64,000 nucleotides of DNA from Candidatus Enterococcus myersii (GTDB lineage Bacteria > Bacillota > Bacilli > Lactobacillales > Enterococcaceae). Position numbers and translations under genes: made by a program. The stretch spans positions 44,356 to 108,355 of the forward strand of contig NZ_JAFLVT010000018.1 in the NCBI RefSeq assembly GCF_017316025.1, given 5' to 3'. The notes beneath the pieces are model-generated. The model made no database searches. It was not told the origin of the DNA and saw nothing but the letters and a program-made list of their open reading frames with translations. Below are positions 45,904 through 55,583 of this stretch, piece by piece; within the stretch, counting starts at the first letter, position 1; each line of letters begins with the position of its first letter.

Positions 45904-46782
45904 TTACTGTTCGTCGTCAGGCTCAGCATATTCTTCGGTGAATGCTTCTTCATGAGAATTACCTTCATCAGAAGACTCATTTCCCGACTCACCGCTATCA
46001 CCTGGTGACAAGGTACCGTATCCTAACTGCTCACTTATGGTGTTCAGTGAGGCTGTAAAGGATTCCTTATAGGTGAGATTACGAACTTGACCGATGCTCT
46101 CTGCTAAGGCAATATAGCTTTCATAATTTGCCTTGTCTGTGATTTGACCATTTTTAAGTAAGCTGTCGATGGTTGCTTCAATGTTCTTAATCCTAGTCAA
46201 CTGTGCATTGGCAAAATCTAGATACTCAGTGATATTTTTTTGCCATTGGTCAGCTAACGTCGACAGTTTCAAGGTTTCTCGAATTTCTCCGATTGATTCG
46301 TCTGAAATGTCTTTTTTAATCACTACATCATTAACCGGCTTCTGCCAAGAACTCACAGGATTCTCAAACAAGTTATTGGTCTTTTCTTGAATAGTTAATT
46401 TGTCATTGACCAAATTAACTTTTTTCACAAGGGCGTCTTTGGTCTCTTGAATCCCCCCAGCATCGTCTGTTAGGTCTTCTGCTTGAATATGGTATTCTTC
46501 AGCATCAACTTTGACAGATTCAAGCTTTCCTCGTACGGCCGCAAGCTCGGACTCCGTCAAATTTTCTCTCAAAAAAATTGATTGACCTTCTTGATAAAAC
46601 GAATCAATGGTTTTTGTGAGAGTCGCTAACTGCTCTTGGCTTTTTGCAATGGTGCTATTGGCGTACTGAACTCGTTGTTCATACTGATGTGTTTTATCGG
46701 CTCGGTAACCGATGTAACATATACCCAGTGCTCCGATACCGACGGCTACGACAGCTAGGCCTTTTGCTAAGGGTCTTCCCAT
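45904..46782 (-). CDS. Membrane-anchored coiled-coil protein, first gene of the polysaccharide operon
   Basis: This 292-aa protein has one membrane helix near the N-terminus (about 7-27), then a long charged, mostly helical extracellular part with coiled-coil character (SQEQLATLTKTIDSFYQEG, AAVRGKLESVKVDAEEYHI). The C-terminal tail is Ser/Gly/Glu-rich and disordered. I do not recognise a family. Its place directly before wzd and after a clear promoter suggests a structural or regulatory role in export or attachment of the polymer. The start has a distant GGGAG site. Confidence 0.65.
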   Translation of the reverse strand: MGRPLAKGLAVVAVGIGALGICYIGYRADKTHQYEQRVQYANSTIAKSQEQLATLTKTIDSFYQEGQSIFLRENLTESELAAVRGKLESVKVDAEEYHIQAEDLTDDAGGIQETKDALVKKVNLVNDKLTIQEKTNNLFENPVSSWQKPVNDVVIKKDISDESIGEIRETLKLSTLADQWQKNITEYLDFANAQLTRIKNIEATIDSLLKNGQITDKANYESYIALAESIGQVRNLTYKESFTASLNTISEQLGYGTLSPGDSGESGNESSDEGNSHEEAFTEEYAEPDDEQ

Positions 46783-46830
46783 CTAACTTTACTCACTCCC
46801 AAAAAATTGTTATTTGTCACAATTGTTCAT

Positions 46831-46860
46831 ATTATACTATACTCAACTAAATATTTCCAA
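46831..46860 (-). promoter_or_regulatory. Promoter of the polysaccharide operon
   Basis: On the minus strand TTGGAA and TATAAT are 18 bases apart, about 50 bases ahead of the first gene of the locus. This is the best promoter match in the region. Confidence 0.6.
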
Positions 46861-47703
46861 AGTATCCAAAAAAGTGTTTTTTGAAGCTATTTGCGATAAA
46901 GATTCAAAAAAACTAAGCATTGTACACTTTTAACTCTAGTGATGCACCAACTATAGTACGTTTCGCATAAACGATATTTTATCAAATTGGATAGTCAAAA
47001 TATGACTACCTACTTCGATATGCAAAAAAACATAAAAGTATGAATCTATCAAATTATGCAGCATTCTGGAATAAACTAGTTAGCTGAGTACAAGTCTCTG
47101 GCTGTACTTAGTAGATTTTTCTGTTGTTGCTATCATAGTGGCTGTCCAGAATTATTGCAAGTAGTATTTTCTGAGTTTTTTTCGAAAAAATGACTTTTCT
47201 ATTTCCCGCAAAAAGAATCAGTAACTAGAAAAGTCACTCATAGATGTTGTTTAATGTAAGTGTGTAGGATAAGTCTGCCGAATAACTCCCGGCAGTAGCA
47301 TCAAATTATGATTTTCAATTTTAGCACTAAGAGCGTACTGCTACATCCCAAGTCAAGGATGTAGTTATTCCCAATTTAGTGTTACCAATCCAAACCGATA
47401 GTAATTTATAAATATCCGTCAAATAAATTGACACTAAACTTAGGAGACAGTTTTATGAACAGATACAGATGCTTATTTCTTTTGTGAGTCTCTTTTTGAT
47501 TTGCATACAAGAAAAAAGTGTTGGCAGAAAATCGGTTTCGATTTTCCACCAACACAAAATATTATAGAACCTTGATTTCATACGCATTACTTAGCCTTGC
47601 TCCACTAAATGATACAGATTAACTAGGACACTCGTATCATTTTCTCCTGCGGTTCCCTTCCAAAAAAACCATTAAATCAATATTAATCTCAGAAATTAAT
47701 ACT
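46861..47703. other. Noncoding region between the polysaccharide locus and the transfer operon
   Basis: About 840 bases hold no supportable long gene. Seen here: an 11-base inverted repeat TGACTTTTCTA at 47191-47201 and its complement at 47226-47236; a hairpin CTACATCC/GGATGTAG at 47341-47364; a hairpin with arms near 47517 and 47555 (TGTTGG and CCAACA outer arms). A plus-strand ten-codon frame at 47456 has a TAGGAG site. In Tn916 this is the interval of orf12 and the tet(M) leader. It may be a scar of module exchange. Confidence 0.4.
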
Positions 47704-47731
47704 AAAAAACCGCATCATTTATGATACGGTT
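47704..47731 (-). terminator. Terminator of the transfer operon
   Basis: AACCGCATCA and TGATACGGTT form a 10-base-pair stem (one mismatch) with T6 on the minus strand. It lies 80 bases past the orf13-like gene and would close the long transfer transcript. Confidence 0.75.
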
Positions 47732-47809
47732 CCCCATGATTGATCCACCTTACTTGGTGAATTCACTCTACCAACAATAACATCATTCACCTATTATTCT
47801 AACTTGTTT

Positions 47810-48721
47810 TTATTCAGAGACAATAATTCTCCAATTTCCATCATTTTGTAATTCCAATTCATACTGAAAGTAATTCGTTACTTTTGATAGAGTATCAAGG
47901 TATTTTACATCAACTCTCACTTGAATACTTTTTTCATTTTGTGTATAAATTGGATTCACTAATTCCACAAATTTAAGATTCGAATTGATTGGTCGCATAA
48001 CATCATTTTCTACATAATACTCAAGTTCTTTTTCTGAAGCAGTTGGATAAAGCTTGAAAAAGGTCTCTAGAAACTCAGTGATTTCCTCCGATGTCTTAGC
48101 ATTAATCTCTGAATCAGTCTCTAGTTGTTTTGCTTTATAATTCGCTTTTCCTGGCTTTGCAATCATAGTCGGTAAGCTTATCATAATATGGTTTCCTTTT
48201 TTATCTTCAAAAATACTCACTCGATATGCAGAAGAAACCTGTTGTGTCTTTTTCCCCTCTGTAATCTTTTGCTCCACTAAAAATGAAATAACAAATTCTT
48301 CTGAGTGCTTCTCAACATCTAGAATTTTTACTACTTGAACTTCGGAACTAGTGGGAATATCCGCTCGAACCATATCTTGACTTAAAGTCACCCCTTCCTC
48401 AGTCAGATATTGTTCAAGAGTAGTCATTCTCTTTTCGATGGCTTCTTTGTCATTCTTCCAAGAAAAATACTCCTTCGCAAAATCAATCGTAAAGTTCTCG
48501 ACACCAGAAGTATTCACTATTTTTTCTTTCACAACCACTTTCTCATGAGTCGTGTGTCGGTCAATTGCTGTGAAATTTTTGTATATCCCAAAAGCGAGAC
48601 TACAAAACAATAAAAACCAAAGGACAAGAACCATTTTTCGATGCTTGCCCACTGAAATTACTCGTTCTTTCTTCTTTTTTGGAGTCTTCTCCTTCTGACT
48701 TCGTTCAATTTTTATGTTCAT
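47810..48721 (-). CDS. Conjugation protein, Tn916 Orf13 / TcpC (VirB8-like)
   Basis: This 303-aa protein has a basic N-terminus, one membrane helix (about 29-48) and an extracellular region made of two NTF2-like domains, as in TcpC of pCW3 and ConB of ICEBs1. It is a bitopic part of the mating channel. The ATG at 48721 has AGAGGAA ahead; the longer frame to 48847 overlaps the Orf14 gene. Last gene of the transfer operon. Confidence 0.88.
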   Translation of the reverse strand: MNIKIERSQKEKTPKKKKERVISVGKHRKMVLVLWFLLFCSLAFGIYKNFTAIDRHTTHEKVVVKEKIVNTSGVENFTIDFAKEYFSWKNDKEAIEKRMTTLEQYLTEEGVTLSQDMVRADIPTSSEVQVVKILDVEKHSEEFVISFLVEQKITEGKKTQQVSSAYRVSIFEDKKGNHIMISLPTMIAKPGKANYKAKQLETDSEINAKTSEEITEFLETFFKLYPTASEKELEYYVENDVMRPINSNLKFVELVNPIYTQNEKSIQVRVDVKYLDTLSKVTNYFQYELELQNDGNWRIIVSE

Positions 48722-48737
48722 TTTCCATTCCTCTTTT

Positions 48738-49745
48738 CTATTGTTTGTATCGACCGGCTCCGATAAGATGTTGCTGCCAATAGGGTTCGGTAAGATTCGT
48801 CCAGCCCACTGGATCTCCCGCATGGAACATCTGATTCTCTCCTGCATAAATGCCTACATGAGTCACATAAGTACCGGCATCATAAGTTGAGTGAAAGAAA
48901 ATCAAATCACCTGGTTTGGCATCTTTTAGGTCAATATGAGCCATGGCATCATACTGATCTTGTGCCACCCGTGGAAGTTTCAGACCAACTTTGGCGTAAC
49001 ACCACTGGGTCAAGCCACTACAATCAAAGCCCGTTTCTGGACTCGCACCACCAAAGACATAAGCAGTACCTTCATACTTAAAGGCTTCATCAAAGATTTT
49101 TTGTACTGTCTCGTCATCAAATTTACTGGTGGTAAGATATTGTTTCACCAACAAACAATAAAACATATTCCCATAGTTATAGCGCCACCCACCATTTTCC
49201 TTAATCGCGATTGGATTAGGATAATCGACTTTTTGACCGCCAGACTTCTTTCTTGAAAAAGATTCTGCCAAAGAAAAACTATGCTTCTTTCCGTTTTTTG
49301 CGACATGATCCAAATAGCCGCCACCGTAGTTATAGGCCTGAATGATACTATCTTGGTCACAGCCTAACTCGTTGGCCCGTTTAACCAGAGAAGCAAAATA
49401 GAGACACCCTTGTTTAATGGATGCCTCGGTACTCAATGAATTCGGTGGCAAGCCAGCTGACTCAGAACTTTGCATCACATCTTCCATTGTGCCGCCAGAT
49501 TCCACTTGGATAATCGCCAAAAGAATCGGAACATACTCTGATATGTCCGATTCTTTGGCGTACTTTTCAACCATTGAGCGGTGTTTCAAGACTTCTTCTG
49601 AGACACTACTGCCAACTGGAGAAGAACCAGAACTACTATTTCCTTCACTATCCTCGCCAAACAATAACCCGACACACATCAAGATTCCCATAAAGGTTAT
49701 GGTCAGAATGGCTAGCGAAATTGTACTCAGTTTTTTAATGGTCAT
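48738..49745 (-). CDS. Cell-wall hydrolase, Tn916 Orf14 / CwlT-like
   Basis: This 335-aa two-domain enzyme has an N-terminal membrane anchor (about 10-30). A lysozyme-like domain follows with EYVPILLAIIQVESGG, AYNYGGGY and FSRKKSGG. The C-terminal NlpC/P60 peptidase has the catalytic Cys in GFDCSGLTQWCYAKVG and His in YVTHVGIYAG. It opens peptidoglycan for assembly of the mating channel. It overlaps the Orf15 gene by four bases. Confidence 0.95.
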   Translation of the reverse strand: MTIKKLSTISLAILTITFMGILMCVGLLFGEDSEGNSSSGSSPVGSSVSEEVLKHRSMVEKYAKESDISEYVPILLAIIQVESGGTMEDVMQSSESAGLPPNSLSTEASIKQGCLYFASLVKRANELGCDQDSIIQAYNYGGGYLDHVAKNGKKHSFSLAESFSRKKSGGQKVDYPNPIAIKENGGWRYNYGNMFYCLLVKQYLTTSKFDDETVQKIFDEAFKYEGTAYVFGGASPETGFDCSGLTQWCYAKVGLKLPRVAQDQYDAMAHIDLKDAKPGDLIFFHSTYDAGTYVTHVGIYAGENQMFHAGDPVGWTNLTEPYWQQHLIGAGRYKQ

Positions 49746-51865
49746 TTTGATTCACCTGACCTTGATTTCGAACGATAATCCATCCTTTTTTGTACCTTTC
49801 GACTACCCGCTTTTGCAAGAATGGATCGCTTCTTCGCCTGTTGGATAGGAGTTACTTTTCTTACTGGTTGATTGTTTTCTTTCGTACTCAATTTTTGATT
49901 TGAGAGTCTTCGTTTGATTTCAGGATTCGAATTCATTTTTACAATTCGATTGGCTGGTACATTCCTTGGTATCTTACTTTTCTGAGATTTGGATTCCTCT
50001 TTTATCGGAACATTGGTCCTACCTTTTCTATGACGATTTGCTGAATTTCCCAATACTTTCCGCTTTTCAGCCATATTTTCATCTCTACGTTGTCGTTGTT
50101 TTTCTCGCAACTCCGCTCGATTCGCTTTTTCTTGGACAAGTCCACGCTTGAATTCTTCTGGTGCTTTTTTCGTCTTTTCGATTTCTTTATGCAGATTGTA
50201 TTTCAAATTAGTTGGTGTATTCCTTACTTGATCCTTTACTTGTTGTGCTTTGTCTTTTACCATTGATTGGGTATCTAGTACCTTGCCGATTTTTCTTCCG
50301 GTCAAATTCATTCTGGTTTGCTTTTGGTTCTTTGAGGTTGAAGAATTCTTTTTTGACTCATTAATAGTCTCTGGATTATCCGATAACGATGGATTCTTTC
50401 GTGGAGAAAAACCAGGAGACTTCAATCTGGATTTTGATTGATCTTTTGCTAGTTTCCCACCAACTGCTGCACCACCACCAAAAGCCAATGTTCGCCCAAC
50501 ATTTCGATTAAGTTGCCGTAGTTTACGATTCATCAACATTTGCGGTTTCCGCATGACACGTCTGCCCATTGACTGGCTATCATTGCTTTGGAGGTTGAAC
50601 ATACTCATAATGTCCCCCAATTTGAAATAAATCCCGGCAAAAGTCACAATTTGCAGAAATGCTACCATAAAGAAGGGATAGGTCGCTGAAATATTGAAAA
50701 ACATGGTAGAAATACTGAATGCCGTGGTGATAACCAAGGTCACTCCCGCTCGCATCATAATCGTATTGAATAAGCGAATAATCGCCTTTTTCCCCAAACT
50801 TTCATAAGTTGGCAACATCGACAATAAAAAGCTAATAGGTAGAAACATCGCAAAGATAATGAAGAGAATTTGTGAAAACAACATAATTCCTGTCAAAAGA
50901 AAGACAAAGAAGGAAATCCCAATATTGAACAGCACCAAAAAAATCACGGTCCCTAAGCGGCTCATGGTCTTGGTTATACTTAGATTCGCATTGTCATTGT
51001 CTTCAATCTCCGCTTTGACCGCTTCTTCCCGATCCTTGCCCTTGTTTTCATCCGGACTCACGAATAGAATCTTGTTGACCCGATCTTCGCCAATTTCCTC
51101 TATATTGGAATCATCAAATTGCAAGAGTAACCAAGGCTGCTGGACTTGAATTGAAAACAAACTATCCCGAATCAAATCCACGCTATCTTTTCCTTGGCTT
51201 TTTGAATTGGGTACAACAATCTCGGTCCCAAGGCTAAGAGCCGCTTCACTAACATCTGAACTAAAGTCATTAATTTTTGTGATATAGGTAGGCGCATACG
51301 CAATAAAAGAACCCGAAAGTAGAAAAATCATCACAAAATTAATCACGGCTCGAACTGCTTTCGTGGTTTCTCGTTTTAATAATCCGGTATACGCCACATA
51401 CACCCCTAGAGCTAAAATCATCAATAATAGAAACCCAAAATAAAATCCGGAGGTCTGGAGTCCATTTTCAGTAATACCAGCCAATGTTTGGATATTCTTT
51501 CCAATACTTTCAGCCGTATCCGAAATGAAATCTAGTTTATAAGCTTCTTGAACCACATAACCCGTGGCGTTCGACAAATACAAACTCACCGTCCAAATGA
51601 AATTAGTAATGGCATAAAGACCATACATTACGCTCTTTCCTAAGCCATCGCCCCAATTCCACGGTAGCCAATCCCATGAACTATCCACAAAGAAATCCAA
51701 CTGATAGTTACCAAGTGAATATTGGGAATAAATATTTCCGGCTTCAACTGTATCATCAACCAGACCAGTTGCCTCAGCTATCGTACCGACTAAACTCAAT
51801 AGAACTGTCAGAGTGATGATGCTAATAAAAACGATTCCCACAATCCGAAAAAGTTTCTTTTTCAT
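49742..51865 (-). CDS. Conjugation membrane protein, Tn916 Orf15 (VirB6/TcpH-like)
   Basis: This 707-aa protein has about eight membrane helices in its first 450 residues. A long basic C-terminal tail (about 480-707) is rich in Lys, Arg, Asn and Ser. This is the layout of Orf15/ConG, the polytopic core of the mating channel. The ATG at 51865 follows GAGTGAGGGG; the longer frame overlaps the Orf16 gene. Confidence 0.9.
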   Translation of the reverse strand: MKKKLFRIVGIVFISIITLTVLLSLVGTIAEATGLVDDTVEAGNIYSQYSLGNYQLDFFVDSSWDWLPWNWGDGLGKSVMYGLYAITNFIWTVSLYLSNATGYVVQEAYKLDFISDTAESIGKNIQTLAGITENGLQTSGFYFGFLLLMILALGVYVAYTGLLKRETTKAVRAVINFVMIFLLSGSFIAYAPTYITKINDFSSDVSEAALSLGTEIVVPNSKSQGKDSVDLIRDSLFSIQVQQPWLLLQFDDSNIEEIGEDRVNKILFVSPDENKGKDREEAVKAEIEDNDNANLSITKTMSRLGTVIFLVLFNIGISFFVFLLTGIMLFSQILFIIFAMFLPISFLLSMLPTYESLGKKAIIRLFNTIMMRAGVTLVITTAFSISTMFFNISATYPFFMVAFLQIVTFAGIYFKLGDIMSMFNLQSNDSQSMGRRVMRKPQMLMNRKLRQLNRNVGRTLAFGGGAAVGGKLAKDQSKSRLKSPGFSPRKNPSLSDNPETINESKKNSSTSKNQKQTRMNLTGRKIGKVLDTQSMVKDKAQQVKDQVRNTPTNLKYNLHKEIEKTKKAPEEFKRGLVQEKANRAELREKQRQRRDENMAEKRKVLGNSANRHRKGRTNVPIKEESKSQKSKIPRNVPANRIVKMNSNPEIKRRLSNQKLSTKENNQPVRKVTPIQQAKKRSILAKAGSRKVQKRMDYRSKSRSGESK

Positions 51866-51869
51866 CCCC

Positions 51870-54317
51870 TCACTCCATTCTCTCATGAATAGGTGGACGG
51901 GTATCAAAAGCATGGAAGAGTTCTTCAAAGACTGGATGAACTTGAACCACACCTACTCGCCCATACAAATCTTGCATTAAACACTGACCGTTTTCCAAAT
52001 CTCTCAGGCGTTTTTGATTGCTTTCATCTTCTCTATCCAAGCCAAAGAATTCCAAGGTTTTCTTGATTTCATGAATATCGGTACTGCGAAACGCAAACTT
52101 CAACCCGATATTATTCTTCAAGCGTTCATCCAGTAAATCATCACTATTTTGCGTAACAAAATAAACTCCGGCATTCATGGCCCGCCCAGCACGAACGAGC
52201 TTATTCGATAATGTTTTTCCTTGTGCCACTTGAAGAAAACTCCACGCCTCATCCAAGTCCACTATCTTGAAAATTTCTCGGTTGCTATGGATGAAGTCCA
52301 AAGCAAAAGTGGAAATGACGATTAGCATAGAAACACTAAGCAACTCCATGGTGGTATATTCTTCAAAAGTGGTTTCTGCATCTGGTAAAACTAAATCCGC
52401 TACTTGAATGATATTTAACTGTTTATCTAAACTAATCGACTGGGTAATCGAACCATCTGAGAAAAGCAAATGGGCAAAATCATAATCGGTAAAGGACTCG
52501 ATATGATCGGCGATATTTTCCGCAACTGTTGAGCCCTCTTTTCGAAGCTCATTAATAACTTGTAGTAACCCTCGTTGATCACTTTGAGTAACGGTTCGAA
52601 TGGCTTTGCGCAAAACAGGAAACTTCTCCCCATCCCGACTAGAAATTCCTGTTAAAAAAGTCAGGATATCAATCGCTAGACTTTCTGAGTCTTTCTTTTT
52701 CTTCATGATGACATATGGATCAAGTAAGCCTTGATTTTCTGGCTTACTAGTCAAGTTGAGAATATTAATTTCATCCGCAATTTCTGGCAAGGTTTCTTTC
52801 CATCCACCACGTTCCCCTTTTGGATCGACAATCACAGCTTGACCACCAAAAAGGACGGCATAATAGACTAAGAGATTATTACTAAAGGATTTACCTCCAC
52901 CAAGAGAACCAAGAAAAGCTGCGGCAAGTGCATTGGTAACTGACCCCTTTACCCCTTGTGAAGCCAATGCCGGTTTTAGATAAACATTGCGCCCCGTATC
53001 TACATTGTAACCAAAGTAAATGCCTTCCAATTCTCCTAACATTTGAGTGGCGCCAAAACCAAGTCCTGCTAAAAAATCAGACGTAACATATTGGATATAG
53101 TCATTCATATATCGCTTACTAGAAGGTAAGAATTCTTCATGTAGACCCATCATATCGCCAAAGGGCCGGACTAGTTTTACATTGGTATCGTCATAAAAAT
53201 CCAAGACTTCGTCACAGCAGCGTTTTAGTTCATCAACTGATTCTGCACTCACTCGAACCACATAGCTCAATTTGTACATGGATTCCTTGGACTGATCCAA
53301 GGTGGTTTCTAGTTCATCTACTGAATCCAAAGCGTCCAAAACATTCGAATTGGTCTCATTGTCGGATTGATAGGCGTGGTTGTCTAAGTCTTTCAGTTCC
53401 TTTTTCTTGTTGCGAACGGTGGCAAGTGCCTTTTTATTGGTGACAATCTCTACATTCATACTCGTGTCGATAGGAAACGTGAATTGTTGTTGCTGGTAAT
53501 AAAAAAGTTCCGAGGAAGGAAATTCCATCTCTCCCACAATCGTGTTGATTGTTAGATACGCGACATAAGACTCGTGATTTTCATGTTCCATTCGTAAGTG
53601 CCGAGGCTTTTCTTCAATCAAACAACGACTGGGACGTAATAAGTCATAACGTTTCACCAGCGTTTCTGATTTCAGCTTTTTCTTTGGCAGCTGAAATTCA
53701 TATTCTTCAAATGGTGTACCTTTTTCACCATAGATATGTTCAATCAAGTAAGTCAGATCACTCGGTGTGACTCGTCTGACTTTAAATCTCCGAGCTAATT
53801 TACTTTCCATTAATTTTTCAAGCTTAGTATACCGGCGAATTTCTTCATTGGATAAAGAAACAAAATCCCCCATCAAATGATGATTCACCCCATAGACAAA
53901 TTCTTGAATCCCAGAAAAGAAAGATTTTTTGAGACTTTTTAGATTGACCTCTTCATCTGTCGCAATCAGTTTGAAGCCAATAAAAAAGCGATAATCAATC
54001 TGACTATCGCCAATCATAGATACTAATGCATCTGTCTGTAAATCAATTCGTTGTAATGCAACTTCTTTGAGTCGCCCGGTAATCTCTTTCTTCGATCGTT
54101 CTTGCGTGGCCCGAATACTACTTTCTGTGGCAATTTGTAAGGCATGGATCTTGCCTTCTCTGTTCTGGGCAATCAATTGACGAAAGCTATCGTGTACTTG
54201 ATATTTCTGTTCAGGTGATAAAAAGGAGTAATTATAGGGCACTAGCTCATAGTATGCAAAACATTCTCCTTCTTGGTTAAAGACAAGATTATTCTCGATA
54301 TACTTAATCGGGTACAT
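51870..54317 (-). CDS. Conjugation ATPase, Tn916 Orf16 (VirB4/ConE-like)
   Basis: This 815-aa ATPase has an N-terminal TraC/VirB4-like region and a C-terminal motor domain with Walker A GSLGGGKSFSNNLLVYYAVLF near 470 and Walker B KIVDLDEAWSFL near 690. Its length equals that of Tn916 Orf16. It should energise the secretion channel. It overlaps the Orf17 gene by 14 bases and ends four bases before the Orf15 start. Confidence 0.95.
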   Translation of the reverse strand: MYPIKYIENNLVFNQEGECFAYYELVPYNYSFLSPEQKYQVHDSFRQLIAQNREGKIHALQIATESSIRATQERSKKEITGRLKEVALQRIDLQTDALVSMIGDSQIDYRFFIGFKLIATDEEVNLKSLKKSFFSGIQEFVYGVNHHLMGDFVSLSNEEIRRYTKLEKLMESKLARRFKVRRVTPSDLTYLIEHIYGEKGTPFEEYEFQLPKKKLKSETLVKRYDLLRPSRCLIEEKPRHLRMEHENHESYVAYLTINTIVGEMEFPSSELFYYQQQQFTFPIDTSMNVEIVTNKKALATVRNKKKELKDLDNHAYQSDNETNSNVLDALDSVDELETTLDQSKESMYKLSYVVRVSAESVDELKRCCDEVLDFYDDTNVKLVRPFGDMMGLHEEFLPSSKRYMNDYIQYVTSDFLAGLGFGATQMLGELEGIYFGYNVDTGRNVYLKPALASQGVKGSVTNALAAAFLGSLGGGKSFSNNLLVYYAVLFGGQAVIVDPKGERGGWKETLPEIADEINILNLTSKPENQGLLDPYVIMKKKKDSESLAIDILTFLTGISSRDGEKFPVLRKAIRTVTQSDQRGLLQVINELRKEGSTVAENIADHIESFTDYDFAHLLFSDGSITQSISLDKQLNIIQVADLVLPDAETTFEEYTTMELLSVSMLIVISTFALDFIHSNREIFKIVDLDEAWSFLQVAQGKTLSNKLVRAGRAMNAGVYFVTQNSDDLLDERLKNNIGLKFAFRSTDIHEIKKTLEFFGLDREDESNQKRLRDLENGQCLMQDLYGRVGVVQVHPVFEELFHAFDTRPPIHERME

Positions 54318-54696
54318 AGTTTACACTCCTTACCAAAGTGACAGGTTCATCCCATCGTTTCTTCTTTTCTTTGACTTTCTTTCCTGCAAAAGTAACCTTA
54401 AACCGCAAGTGATAACTGATAAAGGACCGTAAAAATCCCAATGGCTTCTTGCCGTCAAAGGTCTTTTGCGACATAAACCACATAACCGCCGCCGGTATGC
54501 CCAAGTATTTTAAAAAAGCCCCCTCTATCATAGACAGCGGAGGCACATGGGCAAATACGATGACAAACAGCAAGGACAAAACAAACCAAGCCATCTGGTT
54601 AAAGGTCACAGGAAAAGGCAGCTGAAAGTCATTAATCGCGTAAATGACTTTTTCAACTGCCCAGATACTGGTATAACTTTTTATTTTCTTCATCAA
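54304..54696 (-). CDS. Conjugation protein, Tn916 Orf17 / TcpE-like
   Basis: This 130-aa protein has two membrane helices (about 38-55 and 58-78) and the TcpE family C-terminus (KPLGFLRSFISYHLRFKVTFAGKKVKEKKKRWDEPVTLVR). It is a small membrane part of the transfer complex in the same operon as Orf16. Confidence 0.9.
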   Translation of the reverse strand: MMKKIKSYTSIWAVEKVIYAINDFQLPFPVTFNQMAWFVLSLLFVIVFAHVPPLSMIEGAFLKYLGIPAAVMWFMSQKTFDGKKPLGFLRSFISYHLRFKVTFAGKKVKEKKKRWDEPVTLVRSVNYVPD

Positions 54697-54710
54697 ATCA
54701 TTCCTTTAAA

Positions 54711-54743
54711 AAGAAGGATAGTTTAGAAATCAACTACCCTTCA
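54711..54743 (-). terminator. Terminator or attenuator after ardA
   Basis: GAAGGATAGTT and AACTACCCTTC arms with an eight-base loop lead into CTTTTT on the minus strand, between ardA and the Orf17 gene. It may reduce transcription into the channel genes. Confidence 0.65.
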
Positions 54744-54752
54744 ATAATTTTG

Positions 54753-55259
54753 TTAATATGGATACTCAAAAACACCTCGACTCGTTACCAAATAATTTCC
54801 CCCAATCTCCAAGTCTCGACCACACGCATCAAAATCAATATACGTCTTCAAGTGTTCTGGTACTTCGCCAAAATCACCATTTTCAACAATCAAGAAATAC
54901 GCTACATCACTCATATCATCACAGTCCGGATAATAGACAATATCATCCACATGCTCTACCATTTCTTCAAAAGAATTAAAGAAAGCGTGTTGAATCTCTG
55001 AAGCAACTTCACCAACTGGTGTTCCTTCAAGTTCCTCCGCTAAGCCACACAACCGATTAATTTCCTCAATTGACGTATATTCATCAATCTCAAAAGGCAG
55101 TTCATAATCATGAATCGCATATTCTTCATATTCGTCATTTAATCCAATCCGTTCTTTCACTTCATCAAAATCGATAGGTGGGGTAAACCACGCCCCCACC
55201 AACTCACCTTCATTGTATTTTCCAAGATTCGCGATATAAATACGCATCTGTTCCATCAT
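54753..55259 (-). CDS. ardA: Antirestriction protein ArdA (Tn916 Orf18)
   Basis: This 168-aa acidic DNA mimic blocks type I restriction enzymes in the recipient cell. The start MRIYIANLGKYNEGELVGAWFTPPIDFDEVKERIGL and the strongly acidic centre (ALHD-like EEYAIHDYELPFEIDEYTSIEEINRLCGLAEEL) are characteristic. It keeps its Tn916 position between Orf17 and Orf19. Confidence 0.96.
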   Translation of the reverse strand: MMEQMRIYIANLGKYNEGELVGAWFTPPIDFDEVKERIGLNDEYEEYAIHDYELPFEIDEYTSIEEINRLCGLAEELEGTPVGEVASEIQHAFFNSFEEMVEHVDDIVYYPDCDDMSDVAYFLIVENGDFGEVPEHLKTYIDFDACGRDLEIGGNYLVTSRGVFEYPY

Positions 55260-55268
55260 GATTCCCCC

Positions 55269-55490
55269 TTATGCACCGACGATTCGATTAAACAAATTCA
55301 GTAAGACATCTTTCACACCAGAAGCATTAAAGACTAGACCTACCGCAATCAAGGCAACCACCAAAAAGCCAATCAGTTTAGAAAACTCTCGCTTAAATCC
55401 TAAAAATAAACCAATGACTACAATCGCCAGTAAGACTAAAGATTGGGCGTTGGTCAAAAACCATTGATACAAATTTTGTCCGAAATTCAT
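55269..55490 (-). CDS. Small membrane protein, Tn916 Orf19 (TcpD-like)
   Basis: This 73-aa protein has two membrane helices (about 15-29 and 36-52) and a short polar C-terminus. The length and position equal Tn916 Orf19, a small conjugation membrane protein. It lies ten bases upstream of ardA. Confidence 0.85.
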   Translation of the reverse strand: MNFGQNLYQWFLTNAQSLVLLAIVVIGLFLGFKREFSKLIGFLVVALIAVGLVFNASGVKDVLLNLFNRIVGA

Positions 55491-55583
55491 TTCATCACTT
55501 TCCTTTCTTTTCCATTGCTTGATCCGCCACTACCACCAAAAACCAATAACATATCTTTCCAATTTCCATCAAAATTCCTCTTT

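Noticed and set aside
45169-46008. A 279-codon plus-strand open frame
   Set aside because: It is antisense to the Wzz-like gene and the coiled-coil gene, which have clear family motifs, ribosome sites and operon context. The antisense protein shows no domain.
29563-47809. tet(M) or another ribosomal-protection resistance gene expected in Tn916
   Set aside because: No such GTPase frame is present anywhere in the element as seen here; the interval is filled with polysaccharide genes.
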